This document shows positions 30,337 to 39,023 of a stretch of 64,000 nt of DNA, piece by piece; position 1 is the stretch's first letter, and every line of letters starts with the position of its first letter. The stretch spans positions 62,001 to 126,000 of the forward strand of contig NZ_WIAO01000004.1 of assembly GCF_009451885.1 (NCBI RefSeq), given 5' to 3'. The position numbers and the translations under genes are program-made. Source of the stretch: Glycomyces albidus. Lineage in GTDB: Bacteria; Actinomycetota; Actinomycetes; Mycobacteriales; Micromonosporaceae. The notes under the pieces are model-generated. The model was given only the letters and a program-made list of their open reading frames with translations. It searched no databases and had not been told where the DNA came from.

Positions 30337-30678
30337 ATGCCTACCTGGGACGACGTGGTCGAGATCGCGATGCGCTACCCCGAGGTCGAGGAGACCACGA
30401 GCTGGCGGACGCCCTCGCTGAAAGTGAAGGGCCGCTTCTTCGCCCGCCTCCGCACCGAGGCCGAGGGCGGCCTCGCCATCGTCTGCGACCCGGGCGAGAA
30501 GGCCGCCCTCCTCGCCTCCGGCGACCCGGCCTTCTACACCACGAAGCATTACGACGGATCCGCCATGATCCTCGTGGACCTCGCCCGCATCGACGACACC
30601 CGCCTCACCGAACTCATCGAGGACGCCTGGCTCATCAAAGCCCCGGTCCGGGTCCGCAAAGCCTGGGAAGCACACTGA
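30337..30678 (+). CDS. MmcQ/YjbR-family protein
   Basis: The 113-residue protein (MPTWDDVVEIAMRYPEVEETTSW) matches the YjbR double-wing fold: the LKVKGRFFARL and DPGEKAALLASGDPAFYTTKHYDG blocks and the C-terminal LIEDAWLIKAPVRVRKAWE are typical. Family members are small DNA-binding-like cytosolic proteins of unclear function. I start at the internal ATG 30337. A strong terminator follows immediately. Confidence 0.9.
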   Translation: MPTWDDVVEIAMRYPEVEETTSWRTPSLKVKGRFFARLRTEAEGGLAIVCDPGEKAALLASGDPAFYTTKHYDGSAMILVDLARIDDTRLTELIEDAWLIKAPVRVRKAWEAH

Positions 30679-30706
30679 AGGCCCGGCCGCTTCGCGGCCG
30701 GGCCTT
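30678..30706 (+). terminator. Intrinsic terminator after the YjbR gene
   Basis: A perfect 13-bp stem (30678-30690 with 30694-30706) with a TTC loop overlaps the last base of the stop codon and is followed by TTTC. Its inner 25 bases are identical to the core of the hairpin at 31677-31729, on the other side of the Rpn-like gene. Confidence 0.9.
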
Positions 30707-30726
30707 TCAAAGTCGTCGCAGCGAGT

Positions 30727-31587
30727 TCAGTCGAAGATCTCCTCGACCCGGTCCACGGTCACCGATCGGGCGAACCAGCGGTCGAGCTCCTCCTCATCGG
30801 AGACGCTCTCGATACGGGTGCGAGCCGACTCGGAGACGTTGATACCGCGGGCTTCGAGCACCTTGAGCAGCGCCCCGATCTGCCCGCGCCGCTCGCCCTT
30901 GATCTCCAACTGACCCGCGTAGCTTTCGCGGTATTCCTGATATGTCAAGCTCATGTGATCCTCCAGAATCTCGCAGGCGGGTGTTGAGAGAAGGTGGAAC
31001 GCCCAACCAGCATACTTCCTGCGTTCGGCCTCGGATAGTTCGTTGAGGCGACGGCCGAGATCGTGAGCTACGGACTCGGTCTCCGGGCCTCGGTCGTAGG
31101 TCGCAGCGACGAGGATGAGCAGTTCGACCGCTTCCCTCGGGTCGTAGTCGGCAGCCAGCCGCAGCAGGTCCCCGGGCCCGAGCACCTCGGGACGCAGGAC
31201 GAACTCCGGTGGTCCGATCTTGATCGGCTGTCTCGCCCATTTCGCTGTTATTTCATTGGTGCAGATGACCAATAGCTGCACCTGGCACCTGAGACGGGCC
31301 CTCAGGTTGGTCAGGTACATCGGCCAGCTATACGGTTTGTTGTCGTCCTCGCTTCGCTGGATCTCCGTGATTACCGCATAGACCGGCTTGCCGAAGCCGT
31401 CTCGAAACACCGCGACGTTGTCGCAGTTCAGTTCGATCGGGTCGCAGTTCGTCAGTGCTTCCGATTCGGGCACAGCGCTCGCGTAAGCCGGAATCGATGT
31501 CCCGGCGGTCTTTACCAGCAGCTCGACAGCCAGCTCCGGCCGGTCTTGGAAGAGGCGGATCGGGATTTCATGGTAATGGGTGACCAT
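30727..31587 (-). CDS. Rpn/PD-(D/E)XK nuclease-like protein (tentative)
   Basis: The 286-residue protein resembles the multi-copy actinobacterial family opening THYHEIPIRLFQDRPELAVELL, with a core of D..VAVFRD, KPVYAVITEIQ and WPMYLTNLRARL. That order (Asp, then Glu-x-Gln after a beta strand, then a helix) fits a PD-(D/E)XK-type endonuclease fold, and the C-terminal KGERRGQIGALLKVLEARGI segment resembles Rpn/transposase-like tails. The DNA is less GC-rich than its neighbours and a hairpin bounds it on each side, hinting at transfer. I start at the ATG at 31587; 31617 is possible. Function is not established. Confidence 0.55.
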   Translation of the reverse strand: MVTHYHEIPIRLFQDRPELAVELLVKTAGTSIPAYASAVPESEALTNCDPIELNCDNVAVFRDGFGKPVYAVITEIQRSEDDNKPYSWPMYLTNLRARLRCQVQLLVICTNEITAKWARQPIKIGPPEFVLRPEVLGPGDLLRLAADYDPREAVELLILVAATYDRGPETESVAHDLGRRLNELSEAERRKYAGWAFHLLSTPACEILEDHMSLTYQEYRESYAGQLEIKGERRGQIGALLKVLEARGINVSESARTRIESVSDEEELDRWFARSVTVDRVEEIFD

Positions 31588-31676
31588 GACATGAAACGTT
31601 ATTGAAGCGCACCGCATTATTCGCGTTTCAACACTCCAGCATCAGCGTACGCTTCCATGACATGAGCCACTTACAG

Positions 31677-31729
31677 CGCAACGCATCTGGGGCCCGGCCG
31701 CTTCGCGGCCGGGCCCCAGATGCGTTGCG
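31677..31729 (-). terminator. Exceptionally long perfect hairpin (25-bp stem) after cysN
   Basis: Two 25-base arms (31677-31701 and 31705-31729) pair without a mismatch around a TTC loop, starting 4 bp past the cysN stop. The inner arm sequence GGCCCGGCCGC equals that of the hairpin at 30678-30706. No strong T run follows on the minus strand, but the stem strength suggests an effective terminator or 3'-end stabiliser. Confidence 0.85.
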
Positions 31730-31733
31730 GTGC

Positions 31734-33011
31734 TCAGACGATGATGCCGGCGCCCACAGTGCGGTTGTCGGATTCGTCGATGATGATGAAGCCGCCGGTG
31801 GCGCGGTTGCGGCGGTAGTCGTCGCACAGGAGCGGCTTCGTGGTGCGGAGGGTGACGCGGCCGATCTCGTTGAGCTTCAGCTCGTTCGCGGACTCGTCGC
31901 GGTGGAGGGTGTTGACGTCGAGCTGGTACTGGACGTCCTTGACGACGGCGCGGGCGTCCGAAGTGGTGTGCTTGATGGCGTACTTGCCGCGCAGGCGCAG
32001 CGGGCGCGCCTCGTCCATCCAGCAGACCATGGCCTCGATGTCCTGCGAGACGCGCGGCTGGTTGCCGGGGCGGCAGAGCATGTCGCCGCGGGAGACGTCG
32101 AGCTCGTCCTCGAGGCGGACGGTGACCGACAGGGGCGGGAACGCCTCGTCGAGCGGGCCGTCGGCGGTCTCGATCGACGCGATGCGGGAGGTGAAACCGC
32201 TGGGCAGCACCATGACCTCGTCGCCGGGCTTCATGACGCCCGAGGCGATCTGGCCCGCGTAGCCGCGGTAGTCGTGGTTGTCGTTCGAGTGCGGCCGGAT
32301 CACGTGCTGGACCGGGAAGCGCACGTCGACGAGGTTCCGGTCCGAGGCGATGTGGACCTTCTCCAGGTGGTGGAGGAGGCTCGGGCCCTTGAACCACGGC
32401 ATGTGCTCGGAGCGGTTGACGACGTTGTCGCCCTTGAGCGCCGAGATCGGGATGACCGTCAGGTCAGGCACCTCGAGCTTGGTCGCGAACGCCTTGAACT
32501 CGTTCTCGATCCGCTTGAACACGGCCTCGTCGTAGTCGACCAGGTCCATCTTGTTGACGCACAGGACCATGTGCGGGACGCGCAGCAGCGAGCACAGGAA
32601 CGCGTGCCGCCGGGACTGCTCGACCAGGCCCTTGCGGGCGTCCACGAGGATCAGGGCCAGGTCGGCGGTCGAGGCGCCGGTGACCATGTTCCGCGTGTAC
32701 TGGATGTGCCCGGGGGTGTCGGCGATGATGAACTTCCGCTCGGGCGTGGAGAAGTAGCGGTACGCGACGTCGATCGTGATGCCCTGTTCGCGCTCGGAGC
32801 GCAGGCCGTCGGTGAGGAGCGCGAGGTCGGTGTACTCGTCGCCGCGTCCGGCGCTCACGGCCTCGACGGCGTCCCACTGGTCGTCGAAGAGCGACTTCGA
32901 GTCGAACAGCAGCCGGCCGATGAGCGTGGACTTGCCGTCGTCGACCGAACCGGCCGTGGCGAAGCGCAGCAGCTCGTGCGTGTCCTCGCGGGAGCTCAAG
33001 GTGTCGGTCAT
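31734..33011 (-). CDS. cysN: Sulfate adenylyltransferase subunit 1
   Basis: The 425-residue EF-Tu-like GTPase has GSVDDGKST at 21-29, DTPGH near 101 and NKMDL near 155. With CysD it couples GTP hydrolysis to making adenosine 5'-phosphosulfate (APS). It ends at the usual GTPase/beta-barrel length and has no fused APS kinase (CysC), unlike mycobacterial CysNC. Its ATG overlaps the cysD stop by 1 nt (TGATG). Confidence 0.96.
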   Translation of the reverse strand: MTDTLSSREDTHELLRFATAGSVDDGKSTLIGRLLFDSKSLFDDQWDAVEAVSAGRGDEYTDLALLTDGLRSEREQGITIDVAYRYFSTPERKFIIADTPGHIQYTRNMVTGASTADLALILVDARKGLVEQSRRHAFLCSLLRVPHMVLCVNKMDLVDYDEAVFKRIENEFKAFATKLEVPDLTVIPISALKGDNVVNRSEHMPWFKGPSLLHHLEKVHIASDRNLVDVRFPVQHVIRPHSNDNHDYRGYAGQIASGVMKPGDEVMVLPSGFTSRIASIETADGPLDEAFPPLSVTVRLEDELDVSRGDMLCRPGNQPRVSQDIEAMVCWMDEARPLRLRGKYAIKHTTSDARAVVKDVQYQLDVNTLHRDESANELKLNEIGRVTLRTTKPLLCDDYRRNRATGGFIIIDESDNRTVGAGIIV

Positions 33012-33913
33012 CAGAAGTAGCCTTCCCTCTTGCGGTCTTCCATCGCGGCCTCGGAGGTCTTGTCGTCGCCGCGGGTCGCGCCCCGCTCGGTGATGCGGGT
33101 CGCCTCGATCTCGGCGATGATCTCCTCGATCGTGCGGGCCTCGGAGCGCACGCCGGCGGTCAGGTTCGCGTCGCCGACGGTGCGGTAGCGGACGGTCTCC
33201 TTGAAGACGGTCTCGCCCTCGCGCGGCTGGAGGAACTCGTTGACGGCGTACAGCATGCCGCCGCGGTCGACGACCTCGCGCTCGGAGGCGAAGTACACCT
33301 CCGGGAGCGGGATGCCCTCGGAGCCGATGTACCGCCACACGTCGAGCTCGGTCCAGTTCGACAGCGGGAACACCCGGATCTGCTCGCCGGGGTGGACGCG
33401 CCCGTTGTACAGGTTCCACAGCTCGGGCCGCTGGTTCTTGGGGTCCCACTGGCCGAAGTCGTCGCGGAAGGAGAACACGCGCTCCTTCGCGCGGGCCTTC
33501 TCCTCGTCGCGGCGGGCCCCGCCGAACAGGGCGTCGAACTGGTACTTCTCGGCGGCTTCCAGGAGCACGGGCGTCTGGATGCGGTTGCGGGTGCCGTCCG
33601 GGGGCTCGGTGACCATGCCGCGGTCGATCGCGTCCTGCACGGAGGCGACGATGAGCTGGACGCCGGTCTCGGCGACCCGGCGGTCGCGGTAGTCGATGAC
33701 CTCCGCGAAGTTCTGGCCGGTGTCGACGTGCATGACGGGGAACGGGATCGGCGCGGGCGCGAACGCCTTCTGCGCCAGGTGCAGCATGACGATCGAGTCC
33801 TTGCCGCCCGAGAACAGCAGCACGGGGCGCTGACAGGTGGCCGCGACCTCACGGAAGATGAAGATCGCTTCGGCCTCAAGCGCGGCGATATGGCTGATGC
33901 GGTAGTCGCTCAC
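33011..33913 (-). CDS. cysD: Sulfate adenylyltransferase subunit 2
   Basis: The 300-residue PP-loop ATPase has SGGKDS at 35-40 and the C-terminal substrate region ending DRKREGYF. It transfers AMP from ATP onto sulfate. The GTG start at 33913 is preceded by GAGGAG. The order cysD-cysN followed by nothing else suggests a two-gene operon; no sulfate permease, APS kinase or reductase genes are adjacent. Confidence 0.96.
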   Translation of the reverse strand: MSDYRISHIAALEAEAIFIFREVAATCQRPVLLFSGGKDSIVMLHLAQKAFAPAPIPFPVMHVDTGQNFAEVIDYRDRRVAETGVQLIVASVQDAIDRGMVTEPPDGTRNRIQTPVLLEAAEKYQFDALFGGARRDEEKARAKERVFSFRDDFGQWDPKNQRPELWNLYNGRVHPGEQIRVFPLSNWTELDVWRYIGSEGIPLPEVYFASEREVVDRGGMLYAVNEFLQPREGETVFKETVRYRTVGDANLTAGVRSEARTIEEIIAEIEATRITERGATRGDDKTSEAAMEDRKREGYF

Positions 33914-33982
33914 CGGCGCAGTGCTCCTCTCAGCCCGGACGTGGGCGTCGGTCGGTTGTGGCGGCCCGGCGGGGCCGGATGG

Positions 33983-34801
33983 TCAGTGGCCGTTGACGGC
34001 GGCGAGCAGCGGCTCGGCCAGGTCGGGGCGACAGACCAGCAGGTCGGGAAGGTAGGGATCGGACTCGTTGTACCGCAGCGGAGCGCCGTCGATCCGCGTG
34101 GCGTGCCAGCCGGAGGCCAGGGCCACCGCTACGGGCGCGGCGGAGTCCCACTCGAACTGGCCGCCAGCGTGGACATAGGCGTCAACTGTACCGGCGACCA
34201 CGGCCATGACCTTGGCTCCGGCCGAGCCCATCGGCACGAGTTCGGCTCCGAGCGCGGCCTCCGCGGCCACCGCCTCGGCGGGCGGGCGGGTGCGGGACAC
34301 CGCGATCCGCGGCTTCGCGGGCCGCTCGGCCGGCACCGGGTAGACGCGGTCCGTGCGCAAGGTCACGCCCTGGGCGGGGAGTGCGACGGCGGCGGCGGTG
34401 AGGCCGAGGCCGCGCTGCCAGAGGGCGACGTGGACGGCCCAGTCGTCGCGGCCCTCCTCGGAGTACTCGCGGGTGCCGTCGAGCGGGTCGATGATCCAGA
34501 CCCGGTCGGCGTCGAGGCGTTCGGTGCCGACGCGGCCGGCCTCGCCCTTGCCCTCCTCGGAGAGCACGGCGTCGCCGGGGCGCTCGGCGGCGACACGGCC
34601 AAGCAGGAAGTCGTTGGCGCGCAGGTCGCCCGCGGACTTGAGCGCGCGGGCGTCGCCGAAGCCGAGTTCGGCCCTGATCTGGAGCAGCAGCTCCCCCGCT
34701 CCGCCGGCGAGCTCGGCCGCGAACGCCACGTCGGCCGGGTCGGCGGCCTCGGGCGCGGCAGTAGGGGCTCCCGTCGCGGCGGAGCCTGGGGCGTCATGCA
34801 T
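33983..34801 (-). CDS. cysQ: 3'(2'),5'-bisphosphate nucleotidase
   Basis: The 272-residue inositol-monophosphatase-fold enzyme has the metal motifs SEEGKG (81-86) and DPLDGT (105-110) and the distal [10 protein letters not shown]. It hydrolyses PAP, the inhibitory product left when PAPS donates sulfate, or PAPS itself. Placement directly upstream of cysD and downstream of a sugar-phosphate transferase suggests PAPS-dependent sulfation in this organism. The start is ATGCATGAC at 34801. Confidence 0.9.
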   Translation of the reverse strand: MHDAPGSAATGAPTAAPEAADPADVAFAAELAGGAGELLLQIRAELGFGDARALKSAGDLRANDFLLGRVAAERPGDAVLSEEGKGEAGRVGTERLDADRVWIIDPLDGTREYSEEGRDDWAVHVALWQRGLGLTAAAVALPAQGVTLRTDRVYPVPAERPAKPRIAVSRTRPPAEAVAAEAALGAELVPMGSAGAKVMAVVAGTVDAYVHAGGQFEWDSAAPVAVALASGWHATRIDGAPLRYNESDPYLPDLLVCRPDLAEPLLAAVNGH

Positions 34802-34908
34802 GCGCGCCAGTCTACGCTGCGGCCCTTCCCCGTCCAAATGCTGGGCCAGATGATCCCGCGAAATGGGAGCGACTCGCGGGTTCGGCTGCGGGCTCCGCAA
34901 GGCGCGCC

Positions 34909-36396
34909 TCAGTACGCGCCCTGCGGACGCAGGATCGCCGTCACGGTCCGCAGCAGGATCACGAAGTCGAGCGAGAGCGTCCAGTGCTCGACGTACCGCA
35001 GGTCGAGGCGCACGGCCTCCTCCCACGGCAGGTCGGAGCGGCCCGAGACCTGCCACAGGCCGGTCATGCCCGGCTTGACGGCGAGGCGGCGGCGCATGTC
35101 CGACTCGTACGCGGCGACCTCGACGGCGAGCGGCGGGCGCGGCCCGACCAGGCTCATGTCGCCGCGCAGGACGTTGACGAGCTGCGGGAACTCGTCGATG
35201 GAGAAGCGGCGCAGGTACTTCCCGACGGGCGTGATCCGCGGGTCGTCCTTCATCTTGAACAGGACGCCGTCGGTCTCGTTGAGGTGCGCGATCTGGGCGA
35301 GCCGCCGCTCCGCGTCGGTGTACATCGTGCGGAACTTCCAGATGGTGAACGGCCGGCCGTCCTTGCCGATGCGCTCCTGCTTGAACAGCGCCGGACCCGG
35401 CGAGGTGCACCGGATCAGGAACGCGGCGCACAGCAGCAGCGGCAGGAGCATCAGGAGCAGGAGCGCGGCGCCGAGGCGGTCGACCGCGTCCTTGGCGACC
35501 CGCCGGACGCCGGTGAGGCGGGCGTGGTCGAGGTGGAGCATCGGCAGGCCGTCGACCGGGCGGATGGTGGTGCGGTCCCCCGCGACGTCGACGAGCGCGG
35601 AGGCGACGATCAGGTCGACCTCGCTGCGCTCGAGCTTCCAGGCGAGGCGCCGCAGCGCCTGACCGTCGATCTCGGGGCAGGACAGGACGATCACGGTGTC
35701 GGCGCGCTCGGCGGCGACGGCTTCGGCGATGCGGTCGAAGCTGCCGCGGACGCGGGTGTTGAACTCCAGCAGGGCCCCCTGCGGCCGCTCGGTCGGCAGA
35801 CACGCGGCCACGACGTTGAGGCCGTGGTAGTGCTCGCGGCGCAGCTGCACGATGAGCGCCGCGACCGACGACTCGTGGCCGACCAGGACCACCCGCTTCA
35901 TGCACCTGCCGGAGCGGCGCATCCGGTGCAGCCACTTGCGCCACACGAACCGCGCGGTGATCGAGCAGGCTGCGGCCGTGGGGATCGCGATGAGGACGAA
36001 CACCCGCGAGGTCGGCAGTTCCAGGCCGTACGAGGCGATCGCGACGACCGCGGTGAGGCCGACCGCCGCGTGGACGACGCGCTGGTACTCCTCGGTCCCG
36101 ACGAACAGGTACCGCTTCTCGAAGGCCCGCGAGAGCCCGAGCGCGGCGATCCACACCGCGGGCAGGGCGATGAGCGCCAGCGCGTAGACGCGGCTGTGGT
36201 GGTCGATGTGCCCGAACCGGGCGAAGAACGCCAGTGCCGCGCCGAAGATGCCGGCGGCGACGTCGGATCCGACGATCCCGGCGAAGTACTTGCGCTGCCA
36301 TGCGGGCTGACCGCCGTGGGGGCGGCTTCCCTGGGGGCCGATGGAGTAGACGCGCCCGCGCGCCTCGATGTTCTCGCGTGCCTCGGTAACCGTCAC
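34909..36396 (-). CDS. Polyprenyl sugar-1-phosphate transferase (WbaP/CpsE type)
   Basis: The protein has four or five N-terminal membrane helices, a Rossmann-like middle domain ([16 protein letters not shown]) and the C-terminal transferase domain with [41 protein letters not shown] and [16 protein letters not shown]. It would load the first sugar phosphate onto undecaprenyl phosphate to start exopolysaccharide or capsule assembly. I prefer the GTG at 36396 (495 residues); the in-frame TTG at 36462 overlaps a TTGACT that looks more like a -35 box. The start is uncertain. Confidence 0.9.
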   Translation of the reverse strand: MTVTEARENIEARGRVYSIGPQGSRPHGGQPAWQRKYFAGIVGSDVAAGIFGAALAFFARFGHIDHHSRVYALALIALPAVWIAALGLSRAFEKRYLFVGTEEYQRVVHAAVGLTAVVAIASYGLELPTSRVFVLIAIPTAAACSITARFVWRKWLHRMRRSGRCMKRVVLVGHESSVAALIVQLRREHYHGLNVVAACLPTERPQGALLEFNTRVRGSFDRIAEAVAAERADTVIVLSCPEIDGQALRRLAWKLERSEVDLIVASALVDVAGDRTTIRPVDGLPMLHLDHARLTGVRRVAKDAVDRLGAALLLLMLLPLLLCAAFLIRCTSPGPALFKQERIGKDGRPFTIWKFRTMYTDAERRLAQIAHLNETDGVLFKMKDDPRITPVGKYLRRFSIDEFPQLVNVLRGDMSLVGPRPPLAVEVAAYESDMRRRLAVKPGMTGLWQVSGRSDLPWEEAVRLDLRYVEHWTLSLDFVILLRTVTAILRPQGAY

Positions 36397-36523
36397 AACG
36401 GAACTAACGATCGAGGGAACGATGAGTGACGGACATGTCACGTTGAGGAGTACGTGAGTCAAGCCCGCGCTCGGCGACCTGCGATCGGCCGTACGGCACG
36501 GTGAAGGCTGGGAAGAAGCGCCG

Positions 36524-37117
36524 TCAGGGCTGCGAAGGGGCGTTGACGACGTTCTGCGCCATCACGAAGCCCTTCTCGATGATCGCCTCGACCGCGTCGG
36601 CGGCGAGTTCGATGCCGAGCTCCACTTCCGGGCGCTCGGCCTTGGCGAAGTCCTTGAGGACGAAATCCGCGGCGTCCTGGCGGCCCGGCGGGCGGCCGAC
36701 GCCGAAGCGGACGCGGGCGTAGTCCTTGGTGCCGAGGGACTTGCTGAGCGAGCGGAGGCCGTTGTGGCCGCCCTCGCCGCCGCCGCGCTTGATGCGGATC
36801 TGGCCGAAGGGGATGTCGAGCTCGTCGTGGACGGCGATGACCGATTCGGCGGGAATCCCGTAGTACTGCGCGAGCGGGGCGACGGAGTCGCCCGAGAGGT
36901 TCATGTACGTCAGCGGTTTGACGAGGATGACGCGAGGCCCGCCTACCCCCAGACGGGCCTCGCAGACTTCGGCGCGGGCCTTGCGGGCCACGGCGAACGT
37001 GCCGCCGACGCGTCGGGCGAGCGCATCGGCGACCATGAAGCCGACATTGTGACGGTTCGCAGCGTACTTCGGCCCGGGGTTGCCCAGGCCGGCCACGAGC
37101 GTCGGCGTGTCGGTCAT
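36524..37117 (-). CDS. pth: Peptidyl-tRNA hydrolase
   Basis: The 197-residue enzyme has GLGNPGPKYAANRHNVGF with the catalytic His23, KPLTYMNLSG and HDELD (97-101). It recycles peptidyl-tRNA released from stalled ribosomes. It lies 9 bp downstream of rplY, a pairing conserved in actinobacteria. Confidence 0.97.
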   Translation of the reverse strand: MTDTPTLVAGLGNPGPKYAANRHNVGFMVADALARRVGGTFAVARKARAEVCEARLGVGGPRVILVKPLTYMNLSGDSVAPLAQYYGIPAESVIAVHDELDIPFGQIRIKRGGGEGGHNGLRSLSKSLGTKDYARVRFGVGRPPGRQDAADFVLKDFAKAERPEVELGIELAADAVEAIIEKGFVMAQNVVNAPSQP

Positions 37118-37126
37118 GAGTCGAAT

Positions 37127-37735
37127 CTACTCCGCGGCGGTCTCGGCCTCGGCGGGCTGCTCCGCGGCCTCGTCCTCGGCGGCGGCCTCGGCGCGGGGCT
37201 CGCTCACGGTGGCGACGGTCTGCTCCGGGTCGTTGATGATGACGATGCCCTTGGGCGCGGCGACCTCGGCGACGGTGCGCTGCGAGCCGATCTTGAGGCC
37301 CTCGAGGTCGACCTCGATGGACTCGGGGATGTGGGTGGCCTCGGCCTCGACGGTCAGGCTGGTGAGCTCGTGGACGACCAGGCCGCCCTTCTCCACCTCG
37401 CCGACGAAGTTGATCGGGATGTCGGTGGTGATGGTCTCGCCGCGGCGGACGATGAGCAGGTCCGCGTGGACGATGTCGTCACGGAGCGGGTCGCGCTGGA
37501 TGTCCTTGGGGATCACCAGTTCGCGGGTGCCGTCGGTGACTTCGATGCTGATGAGCTGGTTGGCGCCGCCCTTGCGGATGGCGGCGGCGAACTCGAGTCC
37601 GGGAAGGGAAATGTGGCGCGGCTTCTCGCCGTGGCCGTAGACCACCGCGGGAACCTTTCCAGCCCTGCGCGTACGGCGGGCACCGCCCTTCCCGAAGTCA
37701 GTGCGAGGCTCTGCGCTGATACGAACTTCGGACAC
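37127..37735 (-). CDS. rplY: 50S ribosomal protein L25 (CTC/TL5 type)
   Basis: The 202-residue protein has the 5S-rRNA-binding N-terminal domain ([20 protein letters not shown]) and the C-terminal TL5 domain of the general-stress CTC form, ending in an Ala/Glu-rich acidic tail. I choose the GTG at 37735 preceded by AGGGGAG rather than the longer frame from 37765. Confidence 0.96.
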   Translation of the reverse strand: MSEVRISAEPRTDFGKGGARRTRRAGKVPAVVYGHGEKPRHISLPGLEFAAAIRKGGANQLISIEVTDGTRELVIPKDIQRDPLRDDIVHADLLIVRRGETITTDIPINFVGEVEKGGLVVHELTSLTVEAEATHIPESIEVDLEGLKIGSQRTVAEVAAPKGIVIINDPEQTVATVSEPRAEAAAEDEAAEQPAEAETAAE

Positions 37736-37937
37736 GGAAATACTCCCCTGTTTTTCAAGCAACATTTCATGCGGCGCTCGACGCTCACGTCGGCATTCAG
37801 AAGGGCACAGCAGCCCTGAAACGACCTACGCCTTTGCGTCGATTACGGCGCCCTCTGGAGGACACCCTCGCCGTCGGCAACCCCACCAGAGTACTACGCG
37901 CATCCGGTGCGGCTTGACACGGGCGTCGAGGTGTGAC

Positions 37938-38921
37938 TTACGAGAGCCCGCCGAACAGGGTGGTGACGGAGCCGTCGTTGAAGACCTCCCAGATGGCCTT
38001 GGCGACGAGCGGCGCGATCGAGAGGGTGGTGATCTTGTCGAGGTCCTGCGCTTCCTTGGGGAGCGGGAGCGTGTTGGTCACGATGACCTCGCTGACGGGG
38101 GCGGCGGCGAGGCGCTCGACGGCGGGGCCGGACATGATCGCGTGGGTGGAGGCGATGACGATGTCCTCGACGCCGGACTTGGCGAGCATCTCGGCGGCGG
38201 AGCAGATGGTGCCGGCGGTGTCGATCATGTCGTCGATGAGGAGGCAGGTGCGGCCCTCGACGTCGCCGACGACCTTGTGCGCGACGACCTGGTTGGGCTT
38301 GAGCGGGTCGCGGGTCTTGTGCACGAACGCGATCGGGCAGCCGCCGAGTCGGTCGGACCAGCGCTCGGCGAGGCGCACGCGCCCGGTGTCGGGGGAGACG
38401 ATGGCCATCGGCCGGTCGGCGTACTTCTCCTCGACGTACCGGGCGAGGGTGCCCATGGCGAAGAGGTGGTCGACGGGCCCGTCGAAGAAGCCCTGGATCT
38501 GCGCGGTGTGCAGGTCGACGGTGAGGATGCGGTCGGCGCCGGCGGTCTTGAGCAGGTCGGCCATGAGCCGCGCGGAGATCGGCTCGCGCCCGCGGTGCTT
38601 CTTGTCCTGCCGCGCGTACGGGTAGAACGGCAGGACGACGGTGATGCGCTTGGCCGAGCCGCGCTTGAGCGCGTCGATCATGATGAGGGTCTCCATGACC
38701 CACTCGTTGATCGGAGCGGGCATGGACTGGACGACGAAGGCGTCGCAGCCGCGGACGGACTCCTGGTACCGCACGAACAGCTCGCCGTTGGCGAACGAGT
38801 AGGCGCTCATCGGGGTCGGCGCGACCCCGAGGTGCTTGCCGATCTCCTCCGCCAGCTCCGGGTACGCGCGCCCGGAGAACAGCATGAGCATCTTGGAGTT
38901 GACAGCGGACATGCTCGCCAT
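37938..38921 (-). CDS. prs: Ribose-phosphate pyrophosphokinase
   Basis: The 327-residue enzyme makes PRPP from ribose 5-phosphate and ATP. The catalytic YPYARQDKKHRGREPI, DLHTAQIQGFFD and the PRPP loop DDMIDTAGT are present. I use the ATG at 38921 with GGGGGAG upstream; the ATG at 38912 is also possible. It follows glmU by about 100 bp, the usual actinobacterial glmU-prs order. Confidence 0.97.
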   Translation of the reverse strand: MASMSAVNSKMLMLFSGRAYPELAEEIGKHLGVAPTPMSAYSFANGELFVRYQESVRGCDAFVVQSMPAPINEWVMETLIMIDALKRGSAKRITVVLPFYPYARQDKKHRGREPISARLMADLLKTAGADRILTVDLHTAQIQGFFDGPVDHLFAMGTLARYVEEKYADRPMAIVSPDTGRVRLAERWSDRLGGCPIAFVHKTRDPLKPNQVVAHKVVGDVEGRTCLLIDDMIDTAGTICSAAEMLAKSGVEDIVIASTHAIMSGPAVERLAAAPVSEVIVTNTLPLPKEAQDLDKITTLSIAPLVAKAIWEVFNDGSVTTLFGGLS

Positions 38922-39023
38922 GGCGTGGGCTCCCCCAGTAGGTCGTCTCACCTGAACCTCGACGGTTCCAGTGTCCCCGACCGGCCGGGTGGGCGGTAGG
39001 CGACCGGGGCGTTTAGTGTCGCG

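Noticed and set aside
36397-36462. Upstream TTG start for the sugar-phosphate transferase
   Set aside because: The TTG belongs to TTGACT, which looks like a -35 element, and there is no ribosome-binding site; the GTG at 36396 is preferred although also weak.
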